Shown one piece after another: positions 12,140 through 21,318 of a stretch of 64,000 nucleotides of DNA. A model generated the notes under the pieces. The model did not search any database. It saw only the letters and a program-made list of their open reading frames with translations, and was not told where the DNA came from. Every line of letters begins with the position of its first letter. Position 1 is the first letter of the stretch. The stretch is from Thioalkalivibrio sp. K90mix (GTDB lineage Bacteria > Pseudomonadota > Gammaproteobacteria > Ectothiorhodospirales > Ectothiorhodospiraceae). The translations under genes were made by a program, and so were the position numbers. The stretch is from the NCBI RefSeq assembly GCF_000025545.1, contig NC_013889.1, positions 1 through 64,000 of the forward strand, given 5' to 3'.

Positions 12140-13168
12140 ATGGCCTTTGACGTGATCATCCAGCCCAGCGGGCAGCAACTCGAGGTCGAAGACGACGAGA
12201 CCGTACTCGAGGCCGCGTTGCGCCAGGGGTTTGCGTTTCCCTATGGCTGCCGTAACGGCGCCTGCGGATCCTGCAAGGGGCGCGTCCTCGCGGGCGAAGT
12301 GGACCACGGGCCGAAAAAGCCGCCGGGCATTACCGAGGCCGAACTGGCCGATGGCTGGGCCCTGTTCTGCCAGGCGGTCCCGGTGGATGACCTGGAGATC
12401 GAGGTGCGCGAGATCGGCGCGGCCAAGGATATCGTCGTGAAGACGCTGCCCTGTCGTGTCGCGCAGCTGAACCGCCTGGCCGACGATGTCATGGAGCTGC
12501 GTCTTCAGCTCCCCGCAACCGAGCGCATGCAGTTCCTCGCCGGACAGTACCTGGATGTCCTGCTCAAGGGCGGCGGGCGCCGTAGCTACTCGCTGGCCAA
12601 TGCCCCGCATGACGACGAACCGCTGGTCCTGCATGTGCGCAACCTGGAGGGTGGGCGCTTCTCGAAGATGGTGTTCGAGGAGATGCAGCCCAAGGCGCTG
12701 TTACGGATCGAGGGGCCGCTCGGCACGTTCTTTGTCGACGAGGAATCGGAGCGGCCGCGCCTGTTCGTTGGTGGTGGCACGGGCTTCGGCCCGCTCAAGG
12801 GGATGCTGGACCATCTGGCGGTCGAGGGCTTCGACCGCCCGCACCACCTGTTCTGGGGCGCGCGCAGTGCAGAAGGGATTTACGCCCCCGATTGGCTCGG
12901 CCGCATGAGCGCCGAACACGGTGAGCATTTTCGCTTTACGCCGGTGCTCTCCGATGTGCCGGCGGACACGGCGGGCGGGTTCCCGGCTGTCGCGGGCTGG
13001 CCACACGATGCGGTACTGGCCGAATACCCCGACCTGTCCGGCTTCGATGTCTACATGGCCGGTCCGCCGGCGATGATCGAGGCGGCGACCAATGCCTTCC
13101 TCGCCGCGGGCCTGCCGACCGAACAGCTCTACTACGACAGCTTCGAGCCGGCCGCGCCCCACGAATAG
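12140..13168 (+). CDS. 2Fe-2S ferredoxin-type NAD(P)H-flavin oxidoreductase
   Basis: This 342-residue electron-transfer protein has three modules. Residues 1-90 are a plant-type 2Fe-2S ferredoxin domain with Cys37, Cys42, Cys45 and Cys77. Next comes an FAD-binding barrel with the R-S-Y-S motif (RRSYSLANAP), then an NAD(P)-binding domain with GGGTGFGPLKGM and a C-terminal YYDSFE. The family is often annotated as CDP-6-deoxy-delta-3,4-glucoseen reductase or AscD/Fre-like. Its frequent linkage to ubiD suggests a redox role near ubiquinone metabolism, but the partner is not known. ATG at 12140 is chosen for the GGGAG ribosome binding site 6 bp upstream. Confidence 0.85.
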   Translation: MAFDVIIQPSGQQLEVEDDETVLEAALRQGFAFPYGCRNGACGSCKGRVLAGEVDHGPKKPPGITEAELADGWALFCQAVPVDDLEIEVREIGAAKDIVVKTLPCRVAQLNRLADDVMELRLQLPATERMQFLAGQYLDVLLKGGGRRSYSLANAPHDDEPLVLHVRNLEGGRFSKMVFEEMQPKALLRIEGPLGTFFVDEESERPRLFVGGGTGFGPLKGMLDHLAVEGFDRPHHLFWGARSAEGIYAPDWLGRMSAEHGEHFRFTPVLSDVPADTAGGFPAVAGWPHDAVLAEYPDLSGFDVYMAGPPAMIEAATNAFLAAGLPTEQLYYDSFEPAAPHE

Positions 13169-13187
13169 GGGCGCGCGACCCCGCTGA

Positions 13188-14003
13188 TCAGCTGGTCGCG
13201 AGTTGCGCGGCCAGGCGGTGCACCGCCTGCTGCATCGCGGCGTCAGTCGGGTCCTCTGCGACCTCTACGGCGGCCTTGAACCCCAGCTCGTGGGCGATCT
13301 CGCCGATCCGTTCGGAACCCACCACCAGCGGTGTCTTGCGCAGCCACATGCGCCCGAGCTTGCCGACCATCTCGTAGAGATTGCGCAGCCCCTCGCCACT
13401 GGTGATCGTGATGATGTCGATCTGGTCGCGCGAGAACGCATACATCAGCGCGCCGGTATCGCCCTCCGGGCGCCCGCGCCGATAGGCCTCGGCAAAGGTG
13501 ACCTCCGCGCCGCGCGACTTCAGCGTATCGCCGAGGTATTCGCGCCCGCCGTCGCCGCGAAAGATCACCACGCGCTGGCCGGCCACGTCCTGCATCGCCG
13601 GCTGTTCCAGCAACGCCTCGCTGTCGAAGCGCCGCGGCGGGGCGATATCCACGTTCAGCCCGAAGCCCTTCAGCTCCTTCGCGGTGCGGTTGCCGATGGC
13701 TGCGATTCGCGTCCCTTCGGGCCAGGTGCGGTCGGCCAGCGCCAGGTTCAGCACCCGCTGCACCGCGTTCGGGCTGATAAAGACCGCAATATCGAAATTA
13801 TCCAGCTGATTCAGTACCGCGCGCAGGTCGGTCGGGTCGCTGGGCGCCAGGATCTCCAGCACCGGAAAGCGGATCACCTCGGCGCCATCGCCAGCCAGCA
13901 AGGTGCAGAACTCCTCTGCCTGCGCCGCCGGCCGCGTGACCAGGATCCCGCAGCCGTTCAGGGGGCCGTCCGCGGTGGGCTTCATGATATCCAGCTCGGC
14001 CAT
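13188..14003 (-). CDS. hemD: Uroporphyrinogen-III synthase
   Basis: HemD cyclises hydroxymethylbilane to uroporphyrinogen III with inversion of ring D. The 271-residue product shows the weakly conserved two-lobed HemD pattern: ILVTRPAAQAEEF at the N-terminus, VFISPNAVQRVL, and the late motif IDIITITSGEGLRNLYEMVG. The ATG at 14003 follows an AAAGGA ribosome binding site and starts 2 bp after the hemC stop, so the genes are probably translationally coupled. The frame remains open upstream through hemC in another phase, but this is not a fusion. Confidence 0.93.
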   Translation of the reverse strand: MAELDIMKPTADGPLNGCGILVTRPAAQAEEFCTLLAGDGAEVIRFPVLEILAPSDPTDLRAVLNQLDNFDIAVFISPNAVQRVLNLALADRTWPEGTRIAAIGNRTAKELKGFGLNVDIAPPRRFDSEALLEQPAMQDVAGQRVVIFRGDGGREYLGDTLKSRGAEVTFAEAYRRGRPEGDTGALMYAFSRDQIDIITITSGEGLRNLYEMVGKLGRMWLRKTPLVVGSERIGEIAHELGFKAAVEVAEDPTDAAMQQAVHRLAAQLATS

Positions 14004-14005
14004 TT

Positions 14006-14953
14006 TCAGGATCCTTTCGTGGAGGCTGCGTTCTCGGCGTGGGCGGCGGCCAGCAGCTCGCCAGCCCCCAGTTCCAGCAGTTGTTCGGCCAGCTGTACCC
14101 CGAGGGCCTCCGCGTCGCCGCGCGGCCCTTCCACCTGCCGTCGCAGGAGCTGGCTGCCATCGACGGCGCCGACCAGACCGTCCAGGCGGAGCCGGTCGCC
14201 GTCCAGGGTTGCGTGGCCGGCCAGAGGGACCTGGCAGCCGCCCTCCAGGCGGCGATTGAACGCGCGTTCTGCACGCACGCGGTCGGAGGTGTCGCGGTCG
14301 TTCAGGGGTGCGATCAGCGCCGCGATCTCCGGGTCGTTCTCGCGGCACTCGATGGCGATTGCCCCCTGGCCCACTGCCGGCAGGCTGACAGCCGGTTCCA
14401 GCCGGGCGCGGATGCGCTCGTCGAACCCAAGGCGCTTCAGCCCGGCCGCCGCCAGCAGGATCGCGTCGTACTCGCCGGCATCCAGCTTGCCCAGCCGGGT
14501 GTTCACGTTGCCGCGCAGATCGGTGATCTTCAGGTCCGGCCGCCGTGCCCGCAGCTGGCACTGCCGGCGCAGGCTGGACGAACCCACGCGCGCGCCCTGG
14601 GGCAGCTCGTCGACATGGGCATAGGTGTTGGAGACGAACGCATCCAGCGGATCTTCCCGGTCGAGGATCACCGGTAGCACCAGGTCCGCCGGCAGCTCCA
14701 TGGGCACGTCCTTGACCGAATGGACCGCGATGTCCGCACGATCCTCCAGCATTGCGACCTCCAGCTCCTTCACGAACAGCCCCTTGCCGCCGATACGGGC
14801 CAGCGGGGAGTCGAGCACGCGATCGCCCTGGGTCGTCATGCCGACCAGTTCCACCGGAAGATCCGGGTGCAGGCCCCGCAGGCGCGCGGCGACATGTTCC
14901 GCCTGCCACATGGCGAGCGGGCTTTTTCGAGTGGCGATACGCAGGGGTTTCAT
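14006..14953 (-). CDS. hemC: Porphobilinogen deaminase (hydroxymethylbilane synthase)
   Basis: HemC polymerises four porphobilinogens into hydroxymethylbilane. The 315-residue length matches the family. Landmarks are the N-terminal [13 protein letters not shown], the catalytic loop [11 protein letters not shown] (Asp near residue 82), the arginine-rich [11 protein letters not shown] segment, and [11 protein letters not shown], whose Cys240 attaches the dipyrromethane cofactor. The start ATG at 14953 gives the usual KPLRIATR N-terminus. The order algZ-algR-hemC-hemD is the classic pseudomonad arrangement. Confidence 0.97.
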   Translation of the reverse strand: MKPLRIATRKSPLAMWQAEHVAARLRGLHPDLPVELVGMTTQGDRVLDSPLARIGGKGLFVKELEVAMLEDRADIAVHSVKDVPMELPADLVLPVILDREDPLDAFVSNTYAHVDELPQGARVGSSSLRRQCQLRARRPDLKITDLRGNVNTRLGKLDAGEYDAILLAAAGLKRLGFDERIRARLEPAVSLPAVGQGAIAIECRENDPEIAALIAPLNDRDTSDRVRAERAFNRRLEGGCQVPLAGHATLDGDRLRLDGLVGAVDGSQLLRRQVEGPRGDAEALGVQLAEQLLELGAGELLAAAHAENAASTKGS

Positions 14954-14986
14954 GCGGGGTCCGGCGGCTGGAGAATAAAGCGCCGT

Positions 14987-15016
14987 AGTATAACGGTTTC
15001 GGCGCAGTGGCCCGAA
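14987..15016 (-). promoter_or_regulatory. Possible sigma-70 promoter of hemC
   Basis: On the minus strand TTCGGG (15016-15011) and TATACT (14992-14987) are separated by 18 bp, 34 bp ahead of the hemC start. The -10 is good and the -35 weak. It would allow hemCD transcription independent of algZR. Confidence 0.4.
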
Positions 15017-15047
15017 CCCTCCCGGATCCAGGGGCTGTCGCTTCTTG

Positions 15048-15773
15048 CTATGCCAGATTGCCGCGCAGGAAGGCCCTCACCTGTGGCAGCTGACGGCGGC
15101 TGACGGCCACCGGATCGAGCTGACCATGAAACAGCAGGCGGTGATCGGCCGGGCCGCGTGTCTCCAGCCCCCGGATCGCCGTGCGCACCACCAGGCAGCC
15201 CCGGCGCACGCACAGGAGGGCATCGCCGAACCGGGATTCCAGTTCGTGCAGTCGTGTATCTACAAACCCCTCGAGCTGTTCACCGCGCGCAATCACATAG
15301 CCGTCTTCGGCCGTGAAGTAGGCGATACGGTCCAGGGCCACGCGTTCCTCGCGCCGCCCGATGGTCAGGCGAACCGTCCGTGGAGCGGGTGCCGAAGAGC
15401 CGGCCTTGTGCCGGGCCGCGCGCTCCAGGGCCTGGGTCAGGCGCTCGCCGCGCACGGGCTTGAGCACGTAGTCGCGCACGCCGGCCTCGAAGGCGTCCAG
15501 GCTGAACTGCTCGTGTGCGGTGACCAGGATCACCATCAGGTCGGGTCGCCGGGCGCCGATCTCGGCGGCCAGCTCCATGCCCGACTCACCGGGCATCTCG
15601 ACATCCAGCAGCACCAGATCGGGTGCCTCGCGGGTGATGGCGTCGCGTGCGCTGATCGCCTCGGCCGCCTGGCCAATCACCTGATGTCCGGCGTCGTTGA
15701 CCATCCCGGCCAGGCGCTGACGCGCAATCGGTTCGTCGTCCACGATCAGGACGCGCAAGGCTTCACTCGACAT
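15048..15773 (-). CDS. algR: LytTR-family response regulator, AlgR-like
   Basis: The 241-residue protein has an N-terminal receiver domain ([11 protein letters not shown], phosphoacceptor Asp57 in LLDVEMPG, Lys near residue 106 in DYVLKPV) and a C-terminal LytTR DNA-binding domain (about 140-238). It lies downstream of a FimS/AlgZ-type kinase and upstream of hemC, exactly as Pseudomonas algR does. In pseudomonads AlgR controls alginate and type IV pilus genes; here only the synteny is known, and the regulon cannot be inferred. Its start overlaps the kinase gene by 11 bp. Confidence 0.9.
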   Translation of the reverse strand: MSSEALRVLIVDDEPIARQRLAGMVNDAGHQVIGQAAEAISARDAITREAPDLVLLDVEMPGESGMELAAEIGARRPDLMVILVTAHEQFSLDAFEAGVRDYVLKPVRGERLTQALERAARHKAGSSAPAPRTVRLTIGRREERVALDRIAYFTAEDGYVIARGEQLEGFVDTRLHELESRFGDALLCVRRGCLVVRTAIRGLETRGPADHRLLFHGQLDPVAVSRRQLPQVRAFLRGNLA

Positions 15774-16803
15774 GTTGATTCCCCCGTTCCAGTGGCAGGC
15801 GAATACGGACTTCGAACTCGCGCTCCCGGGTCACGGTTTCGAAGCGACACCGATCGCCAAACGCATGGTGCAGGCGCAGGCGCACGGCCTCGCTGGCGGT
15901 GCCGGTCCCCTCGCTGTGTGCCTCCGGGTCGACGCTGTTGGTCAATGACAGCATCACTGTCCCGGAGTCGAGCCGACAGCGAACGCGCACGAAGCCGGGA
16001 CCCCGGGCCGGCCCGATCCCGTGCTGGATCGCGTTTTCCGCCAGCGGCTGCAGGATCAGGGTGGGCACGCTGACGTCCAGACCGGCCTGGTCCGGGCAGT
16101 CCCATTCCACCTCCAGGCGTTCGCCAAACCGCGTCTGCTCGATATTCAGGAAGGCCCGCACCAGCTCCAGCTCCGCGCGCAGGGACTGGCGATCCGCGGT
16201 CGCGAAGGTGGCGCGAAAGAGATCGGCCAGATCCAGCGTGATCTGTTCCGCGCGCGCGGGTTCGCTGCGGCACAGCCCGGCAATGGTGTTCATGCTGTTG
16301 TAGAGAAAGTGCGGCCGCAGCCGCGCGCGCATCGCCTGCTCGCGGGCGCGGGAGACGGCCTGGGTCTCGCGCTGCCAGGCCGCCTGCAGGTAGAGGTAAT
16401 GCATCGCCACCAGGCTCAGGATCGTGGCGACCGCGATCGCCGGCCAGCGCCAGGCCGGATCGGCCAGCTGCAGGCCCTCGGCCCCCAGAAAGACCGCCGC
16501 CGTGTTGGCGATCGGCACCAGCGGGGGCAGGACGATCTGGCCCCACAAGGGCAGGCGCACCAGCAGCCGCTTGCCGGCGCACAGGATCAGCAGGCTGGTC
16601 AGCGCGACCCAGAAGATGAACAGCGCATGCAGGGCGAGCCCCGGCACCCAGTCCTGCCCGCCTCCGCGCAGCAGAGTTACGGCCAGGGCCAGCAGTACCG
16701 CGACCATCAGCACGCGCAACAGCGTCTCGGCGCTGCAGAAATCCGGCAGCGGCGATTGTTTCGCCAGTTCGGTGGTCTCGTCGTCCGGCGCAGGTGCCTT
16801 CAC
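15763..16803 (-). CDS. algZ: LytS/AlgZ-family membrane sensor histidine kinase
   Basis: This 346-residue kinase has about four to five membrane helices (roughly residues 25-145), followed by the His_kinase family core with [12 protein letters not shown], whose His165 is the expected phosphoacceptor. A short ATPase domain follows ([16 protein letters not shown] as the N box). GTG at 16803 is chosen because GGAGGGG lies just upstream; the frame stays open for 46 more codons that run into the argH promoter region. It overlaps algR by 11 bp and is divergent from argH. Confidence 0.88.
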   Translation of the reverse strand: MKAPAPDDETTELAKQSPLPDFCSAETLLRVLMVAVLLALAVTLLRGGGQDWVPGLALHALFIFWVALTSLLILCAGKRLLVRLPLWGQIVLPPLVPIANTAAVFLGAEGLQLADPAWRWPAIAVATILSLVAMHYLYLQAAWQRETQAVSRAREQAMRARLRPHFLYNSMNTIAGLCRSEPARAEQITLDLADLFRATFATADRQSLRAELELVRAFLNIEQTRFGERLEVEWDCPDQAGLDVSVPTLILQPLAENAIQHGIGPARGPGFVRVRCRLDSGTVMLSLTNSVDPEAHSEGTGTASEAVRLRLHHAFGDRCRFETVTREREFEVRIRLPLERGNQHVE

Positions 16804-16871
16804 GACCCGTCTCCCCTCCGGGTGCCGTCCATCCTTGTATTTGGTCGGGGGACACTGTGCCGCGTCTCCCT

Positions 16872-16877
16872 TATACT
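16872..16877 (+). promoter_or_regulatory. Possible argH -10 element
   Basis: TATACT lies 33 bp before the argH start, in the 107-bp argH/algZ divergent spacer. No convincing -35 is visible, so the call is tentative. Confidence 0.3.
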
Positions 16878-16910
16878 TCCGTGTCTTTCCAACCCGGTTC
16901 AGGGTGCACC

Positions 16911-18347
16911 ATGACGCAGGATTCCGCACGCGACAAGCCACAGGCCCCGGCCCCCGAGGGCGAGGCCAAGCTCTGGGGCGGCCGTTTCTCCGAACCCACC
17001 GATGCCTTTGTCGAACGCTTTACCGCCTCGGTCGAGTTCGACCAGCGCCTGTACCGGGAGGATATCCAGGGATCGCAGGCGCATGCGCGCATGCTGGCCA
17101 AGGTCGGCGTGCTGACCGACGCCGAGGCCGAACAGATCCTGCAGGGGCTGGACGCCATCCGCGACGAGATCGCCGCCGGCAAGTTCGACTGGCAGATCGG
17201 CCGCGAAGATGTGCACATGAACATCGAGGCGCGGCTGATCGAGCGGATCGGTGATGTCGGCAAGAAGCTGCACACCGGCCGTTCGCGCAACGACCAGGTG
17301 GCGACCGACATCCGCCTGTGGCTGCGCGCCGCCATCGACGACATCCTGAGCCTTGTCCGGGCCTACCAGCGCGGGCTGGTGGATCTGGCCGAGCGCGAGG
17401 CCGAGACGGTGATGCCCGGCTTTACCCATCTGCAGACCGCGCAGCCGGTCACCTTCGGGCACCACATGCTGGCCTGGTACGAGATGCTGGAGCGCGATGC
17501 CCAGCGCCTGGTCGACTGCCGCGCGCGGGTCAATGTCCTCCCGCTGGGCGCGGCCGCGCTGGCCGGGACACCGTATCCGCTGGATCGCGAGTACACCGCC
17601 GAGCTGCTGGGCTTTGACGGGGTGACGCGCAACTCGCTGGACGCGGTCTCGGATCGCGACTTCGCGATTGAGTTCACCGCCGCCGCGGCGACGCTGATGA
17701 TGCACCTGTCGCGCCAGGCCGAGGAGCTGATCCTCTGGACCAGTGCGCAGTTCGCGTTCATCGACCTGCCGGATCGCTACTGCACCGGCTCGTCGATCAT
17801 GCCGCAGAAGAAGAACCCGGACGTGCCCGAGCTGGTGCGTGGCAAGACCGGCCGGGTCTATGGCCACCTGATGTCCTTGCTGACCCTGATGAAGGGCCAG
17901 CCGCTCGCCTACAACAAGGACAATCAGGAGGACAAGGAACCGCTGTTCGACACCGTGGATACCTTGCTCGGCTCGCTGCGCGCGTTTGCCGACATGGTGC
18001 CCAACCTGGAGGTGCGTGCGGAGAACACCCTGGCGGCCACGCGCAAGGGCTTTGCCACCGCGACCGATCTCGCCGACTACCTGGTCGGGCGTGGGGTGGC
18101 CTTCCGCGATGCCCACGAGGTCGTAGGTCGCGCAGTGCGGGTGGCGCAGGAGCGTGGGGTCGATCTGGCGGAGTTGCCTCTGGCCGACCTGCAGGCCATC
18201 AGTGATGCGGTTGGCGACGATGTCTACACGGTACTGACCCCGGAGGGCTCCGCTGCTGCCCGCAACCTGACCGGTGGTACGGCCCCGGAGCAGGTCCGGC
18301 GCCAGGTCGCGGCCGCCCGTGAGCAGCTTGCAAGCACGATGGGCTGA
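16911..18347 (+). CDS. argH: Argininosuccinate lyase
   Basis: ArgH cleaves argininosuccinate to arginine and fumarate, the last step of arginine synthesis. The 478-residue protein carries the fumarase/aspartase superfamily signature [12 protein letters not shown] (about residue 295, containing the catalytic Ser), plus the [14 protein letters not shown] and [15 protein letters not shown] blocks. The ATG at 16911 yields a roughly 20-residue N-terminal extension relative to E. coli ArgH (457). Divergent linkage to algZ is conserved in pseudomonads. Confidence 0.97.
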   Translation: MTQDSARDKPQAPAPEGEAKLWGGRFSEPTDAFVERFTASVEFDQRLYREDIQGSQAHARMLAKVGVLTDAEAEQILQGLDAIRDEIAAGKFDWQIGREDVHMNIEARLIERIGDVGKKLHTGRSRNDQVATDIRLWLRAAIDDILSLVRAYQRGLVDLAEREAETVMPGFTHLQTAQPVTFGHHMLAWYEMLERDAQRLVDCRARVNVLPLGAAALAGTPYPLDREYTAELLGFDGVTRNSLDAVSDRDFAIEFTAAAATLMMHLSRQAEELILWTSAQFAFIDLPDRYCTGSSIMPQKKNPDVPELVRGKTGRVYGHLMSLLTLMKGQPLAYNKDNQEDKEPLFDTVDTLLGSLRAFADMVPNLEVRAENTLAATRKGFATATDLADYLVGRGVAFRDAHEVVGRAVRVAQERGVDLAELPLADLQAISDAVGDDVYTVLTPEGSAAARNLTGGTAPEQVRRQVAAAREQLASTMG

Positions 18348-18357
18348 AACACGATCG

Positions 18358-18381
18358 AGGTGGTGCGAAGGCGCACCACCT
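18358..18381 (+). terminator. Hairpin between convergent argH and 18397 gene
   Basis: A perfect 10-bp stem AGGTGGTGCG / CGCACCACCT with a 4-nt loop lies 11 bp after the argH stop. The following GATTT gives only a short T tract, so termination may be partial. The position between convergent genes supports a terminator for either strand. Confidence 0.6.
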
Positions 18382-18396
18382 GATTTACCAGGACCG

Positions 18397-18900
18397 TCAG
18401 TAGGCCAGCGTCGAGTCGATCACTTCCCACATCACGTTTCCGTGCACCACCTCGTAGCCGAGCAGCACCTGGCCATGGGCGCCGTCGCCCTCGAAGTTCG
18501 CCAGCACCCAGCGGTGGTTCAGCACATGGATGCCGTCGGGCCGGAACGCAAAGCCCTCGTCACCCTCGGCCTCGTGCGGGATCAGCTCCGGATGTTCCAT
18601 CAGATCTGCGCGCAGGCGCTCCTCGGCGCGTGCCATGCCGCGGCGCTGCAGGTCCTGGATATGCGCGTTCGTCAGGCCCAGTTCGACCGGACGCGGGATC
18701 TCGTGCCGGGTGTACTCCTGCAGCTGCACCTGGGTCTGGTACAGCTCGCGCTGGGCCTCGGTCACATCCTGCTCCAGGCCTGTTGCGCGGGCGATGTAGA
18801 TGGCGAGGATGATGACGAAAAACAGCATGAAACCCAGCCAGGCCAGGCGTTCGCTGTTCTTCAGGCCACCCTGATTCTTGTTGTCCTGCTCCTCGGTCAC
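18397..18900 (-). CDS. Single-pass membrane protein of unknown function
   Basis: The 167-residue product has a short charged cytoplasmic N-terminus, one transmembrane helix (about residues 20-38, LGFMLFFVIILAIYIA), then a predicted coiled-coil stretch (TEAQRELYQTQVQLQEYT) and a soluble extracytoplasmic domain. The GTG start at 18900 is set by a strong GGGAGGAG ribosome binding site 5 bp upstream; the frame continues upstream without similarity. I do not recognise the family. It is divergent from selO (139-bp spacer). Confidence 0.75.
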   Translation of the reverse strand: MTEEQDNKNQGGLKNSERLAWLGFMLFFVIILAIYIARATGLEQDVTEAQRELYQTQVQLQEYTRHEIPRPVELGLTNAHIQDLQRRGMARAEERLRADLMEHPELIPHEAEGDEGFAFRPDGIHVLNHRWVLANFEGDGAHGQVLLGYEVVHGNVMWEVIDSTLAY

Positions 18901-19039
18901 GAGTCTCCTCCCGGAAATGGGGCACATCGCATGAAAGCCGTGCCCGCGTGACGGAACACCCGGGCTGTGTGGGCCCAAAGGTGCAAAATCGAATCGTCGC
19001 GCATCATAACGCCTGAAGCCGCGATCTGCCGAGGTATCG

Positions 19040-20542
19040 ATGTCCCGCGCCGAAGCCCCAGCGCCCAGCACCCCCGAACTGCAATGGGTGAACCGCTTTG
19101 CGAGTCTGCCGGAGGCCTTTTATGACCGTCCGGCGCCAGCCCCGTTCCCGGATGCCACGTGCCTGGCGACCAGCCCCGGGATGTGCCAGCGCCTGGGGCT
19201 GGCCGAGACCGACCTGGCCCGCCAGCCCTGGCTGGGGGCCTGCACCGAAGGGCATCCGATGGAGGGCCCCGAGCCACTCGCCAGTGTCTATGCCGGGCAC
19301 CAGTTTGGTGTGTTCGTGCCGCAGCTGGGGGACGGACGCGTAAAACTCCTGGGCGAGGTCCGTACCGCCACCGGCGAACACTGGGAACTGCAGGTGAAGG
19401 GGGCCGGGCGCACGCGCTACTCGCGCGGCGCCGACGGCCGCGCGGTGCTGCGCTCCTCGATCCGCGAGTACCTGATCTCCGAGGCGATGGCTGCGCTGGG
19501 CGTGCCGACCACCCGCGCGGTGGCCCTGTACGGCTCCAGCCTGCAGGTCCTGCGCGAGCGCGTGGAGCCGGGGGCGATCGTGCTGCGTGCGGCGCCCAGC
19601 TTCCTGCGCTTCGGGCACTTCGAATACTTCCACTACAGCGGTTACAGCGAACGCCTGCGCGAACTGATCGACTATGCACTGGCGCATGACTACCCCGAGC
19701 TGGCGGACGCCGAAGACCCGGTGGCCGCGATGCTCGAACAGGTGATCGCGAATACCGCCGAGATGATCGCCGACTGGCAGGCCGTCGGGTTTTGTCACGG
19801 GGTGATGAACACCGACAACATGAGTCTGCTGGGCCTGACCATCGACTACGGCCCGTTCGCGTTCCTGGATGCCTACGACCCGGGCTACATCTGCAACCAC
19901 ACCGATCAGGGCGGGCGTTACGCCTTCGATCAACAGCCGGCCATCGCCCAGTGGAACCTGATCCGTCTGGCCGAGACCCTGGTGATCCATTTCCAGGACA
20001 CCACCCGCGAGGCCGCGATCGAGCGGGCCAAGGCACTCCTGATGGACTTCATGCCGCGATTCGAGCAGGCCTGGCTGACGCGTATGCGCACGAAGCTGGG
20101 GCTGGTGGAGGAACACGAAGGGGACCTCGAGCTGATCCACGACCTGCTGGCGCGTATGGCCGAGGAGGGCGTCGACTACACGCGCTTCTTCCGCCAGTTG
20201 CCGGATCTGGAACAGCCCGAGATCCGCGAACAGCTCGAGGCCGAACTGGAGGACGCGGCCGCCTGGCGCGCGTGGTGGTCGCGCTATCAGGCGCGCCTGG
20301 AGGCAGAGGCCCGCCCGTTCGAAGCGCGCCGGGCGGCAATGAATGCGGTCAATCCCAAATACATCCTGCGCAACCACCTGGCGCAGGCCGCGATCGAGCA
20401 GGCCGAGGCGGGCGATACCTCCGAGCTGCTACGGCTGCAGGCCATCCTCGCGCGCCCGTTCGACGAGCAGCCCGAGTTCGAGGCCTACGCGGACCTGCCG
20501 CCTGCCTGGGCCGCTGGCATCCAGCTGAGCTGCTCGTCCTGA
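19040..20542 (+). CDS. selO: SelO-family protein adenylyltransferase (YdiU/SelO)
   Basis: SelO is a pseudokinase-fold enzyme that binds ATP in inverted orientation and transfers AMP to Ser/Thr/Tyr of redox-related proteins. The 500-residue length and landmarks fit: VNRFASLPEAFY at the N-terminus, SVYAGHQFGVFVPQLGDGR, LQVKGAGRTRYSRGADGRAVLRSSIREYL, the active-site HGVMNTDNMS (about residue 253) and DYGPFAFLDAYDP with the metal-binding Asp. The C-terminus ends in CSS, and a C-terminal Cys or Sec motif is common in this family. The start is ATG at 19040. Confidence 0.93.
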   Translation: MSRAEAPAPSTPELQWVNRFASLPEAFYDRPAPAPFPDATCLATSPGMCQRLGLAETDLARQPWLGACTEGHPMEGPEPLASVYAGHQFGVFVPQLGDGRVKLLGEVRTATGEHWELQVKGAGRTRYSRGADGRAVLRSSIREYLISEAMAALGVPTTRAVALYGSSLQVLRERVEPGAIVLRAAPSFLRFGHFEYFHYSGYSERLRELIDYALAHDYPELADAEDPVAAMLEQVIANTAEMIADWQAVGFCHGVMNTDNMSLLGLTIDYGPFAFLDAYDPGYICNHTDQGGRYAFDQQPAIAQWNLIRLAETLVIHFQDTTREAAIERAKALLMDFMPRFEQAWLTRMRTKLGLVEEHEGDLELIHDLLARMAEEGVDYTRFFRQLPDLEQPEIREQLEAELEDAAAWRAWWSRYQARLEAEARPFEARRAAMNAVNPKYILRNHLAQAAIEQAEAGDTSELLRLQAILARPFDEQPEFEAYADLPPAWAAGIQLSCSS

Positions 20543-20557
20543 GGCCCCGCTGCGTGG

Positions 20558-21046
20558 TCAGTTGACCGCGCCCTCCGGGGGTAGCTTCTCCTTCATCGAG
20601 TCGGACAGGGGTACGTCGTGTACCACCAGCACCGGCAGCCGGGCGTTGCGCACCAGCCACTCGGTGGCCGAGCCGGAGAGCATGTTGGCGATCTGGCTGC
20701 GCCCGCGGGTCCCCATTACGATCATGTCCGCGCCCCACTCCTCGGCGTGGCGCGAGATTTCCTCCGGCGCACTGCCGATGGCCACGGCCACCTCGTCGTC
20801 CGCCTCGGCCCACGCCTCGAGCTGTGCGCGGACCCGATCTTCCGCCGAGTGGCGCATGTCCTTGGCATTCAGGGGTGAGGAGCCGGCGCCACTGAACGCA
20901 CCAGCCGAACTGGGCCCTGCCACGTCCGACGGCTTCATCACATACAGCAACCGCTTCTTCGCCCCCGGGCAGTGCTGGCGTGCAACGGCCAGGGCCGCTG
21001 CAGAGGCGGGCGAGAAGTCGACGGCGATGATGACGCGCTGCAGCAT
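20558..21046 (-). CDS. Universal stress protein (UspA family)
   Basis: This 162-residue single Usp domain begins with the typical RVIIAVDFSPAS and carries the ATP-binding pattern G-x2-G-x9-G-S (GTRGRSQIANMLSGSA, about residue 115), so it is likely an ATP-binding Usp. An unusual roughly 18-residue Gly/Ser-rich insertion (GPSSAGAFSGAGSS) follows the first beta strand region. ATG at 21046 with a GGGGA upstream is preferred over TTG at 21058. It is convergent with selO and divergent from the SulP transporter. Confidence 0.85.
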   Translation of the reverse strand: MLQRVIIAVDFSPASAAALAVARQHCPGAKKRLLYVMKPSDVAGPSSAGAFSGAGSSPLNAKDMRHSAEDRVRAQLEAWAEADDEVAVAIGSAPEEISRHAEEWGADMIVMGTRGRSQIANMLSGSATEWLVRNARLPVLVVHDVPLSDSMKEKLPPEGAVN

Positions 21047-21318
21047 GAAGATCCCCAATTGAACGCATGAAAGGAGGACCCCGGCAAAGGCTCGAGCGGG
21101 GGGTCGGCAAACTTCAGGGCGGGCTTATGAAGTGCTAGACTTTGTCGCCTTTCCTGGCGGTTTCAGTCTGTACCGGCATTGAACCGCTTGCAACCGCGCC
21201 ATCCACTGGTGGCGACGGGGCCCGGCTACTTCAACCACGAGTCTCTGGTACCTGTCCGTTCACCCGTTGATGCCGACGCATGTCCGCGTCGGCGCGCATG
21301 GGTATTGGGGAACATATC

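Noticed and set aside
13169-13187. Terminator between the flavin reductase gene and hemD
   Set aside because: Only a 4-bp GGGG/CCCC pairing with no T tract is visible in the 19-bp gap.
13188-14909. Apparent hemD protein with a 300-residue N-terminal extension
   Set aside because: The extension is hemC read in a different phase. The real hemD start has its own ribosome binding site at 14013-14018.
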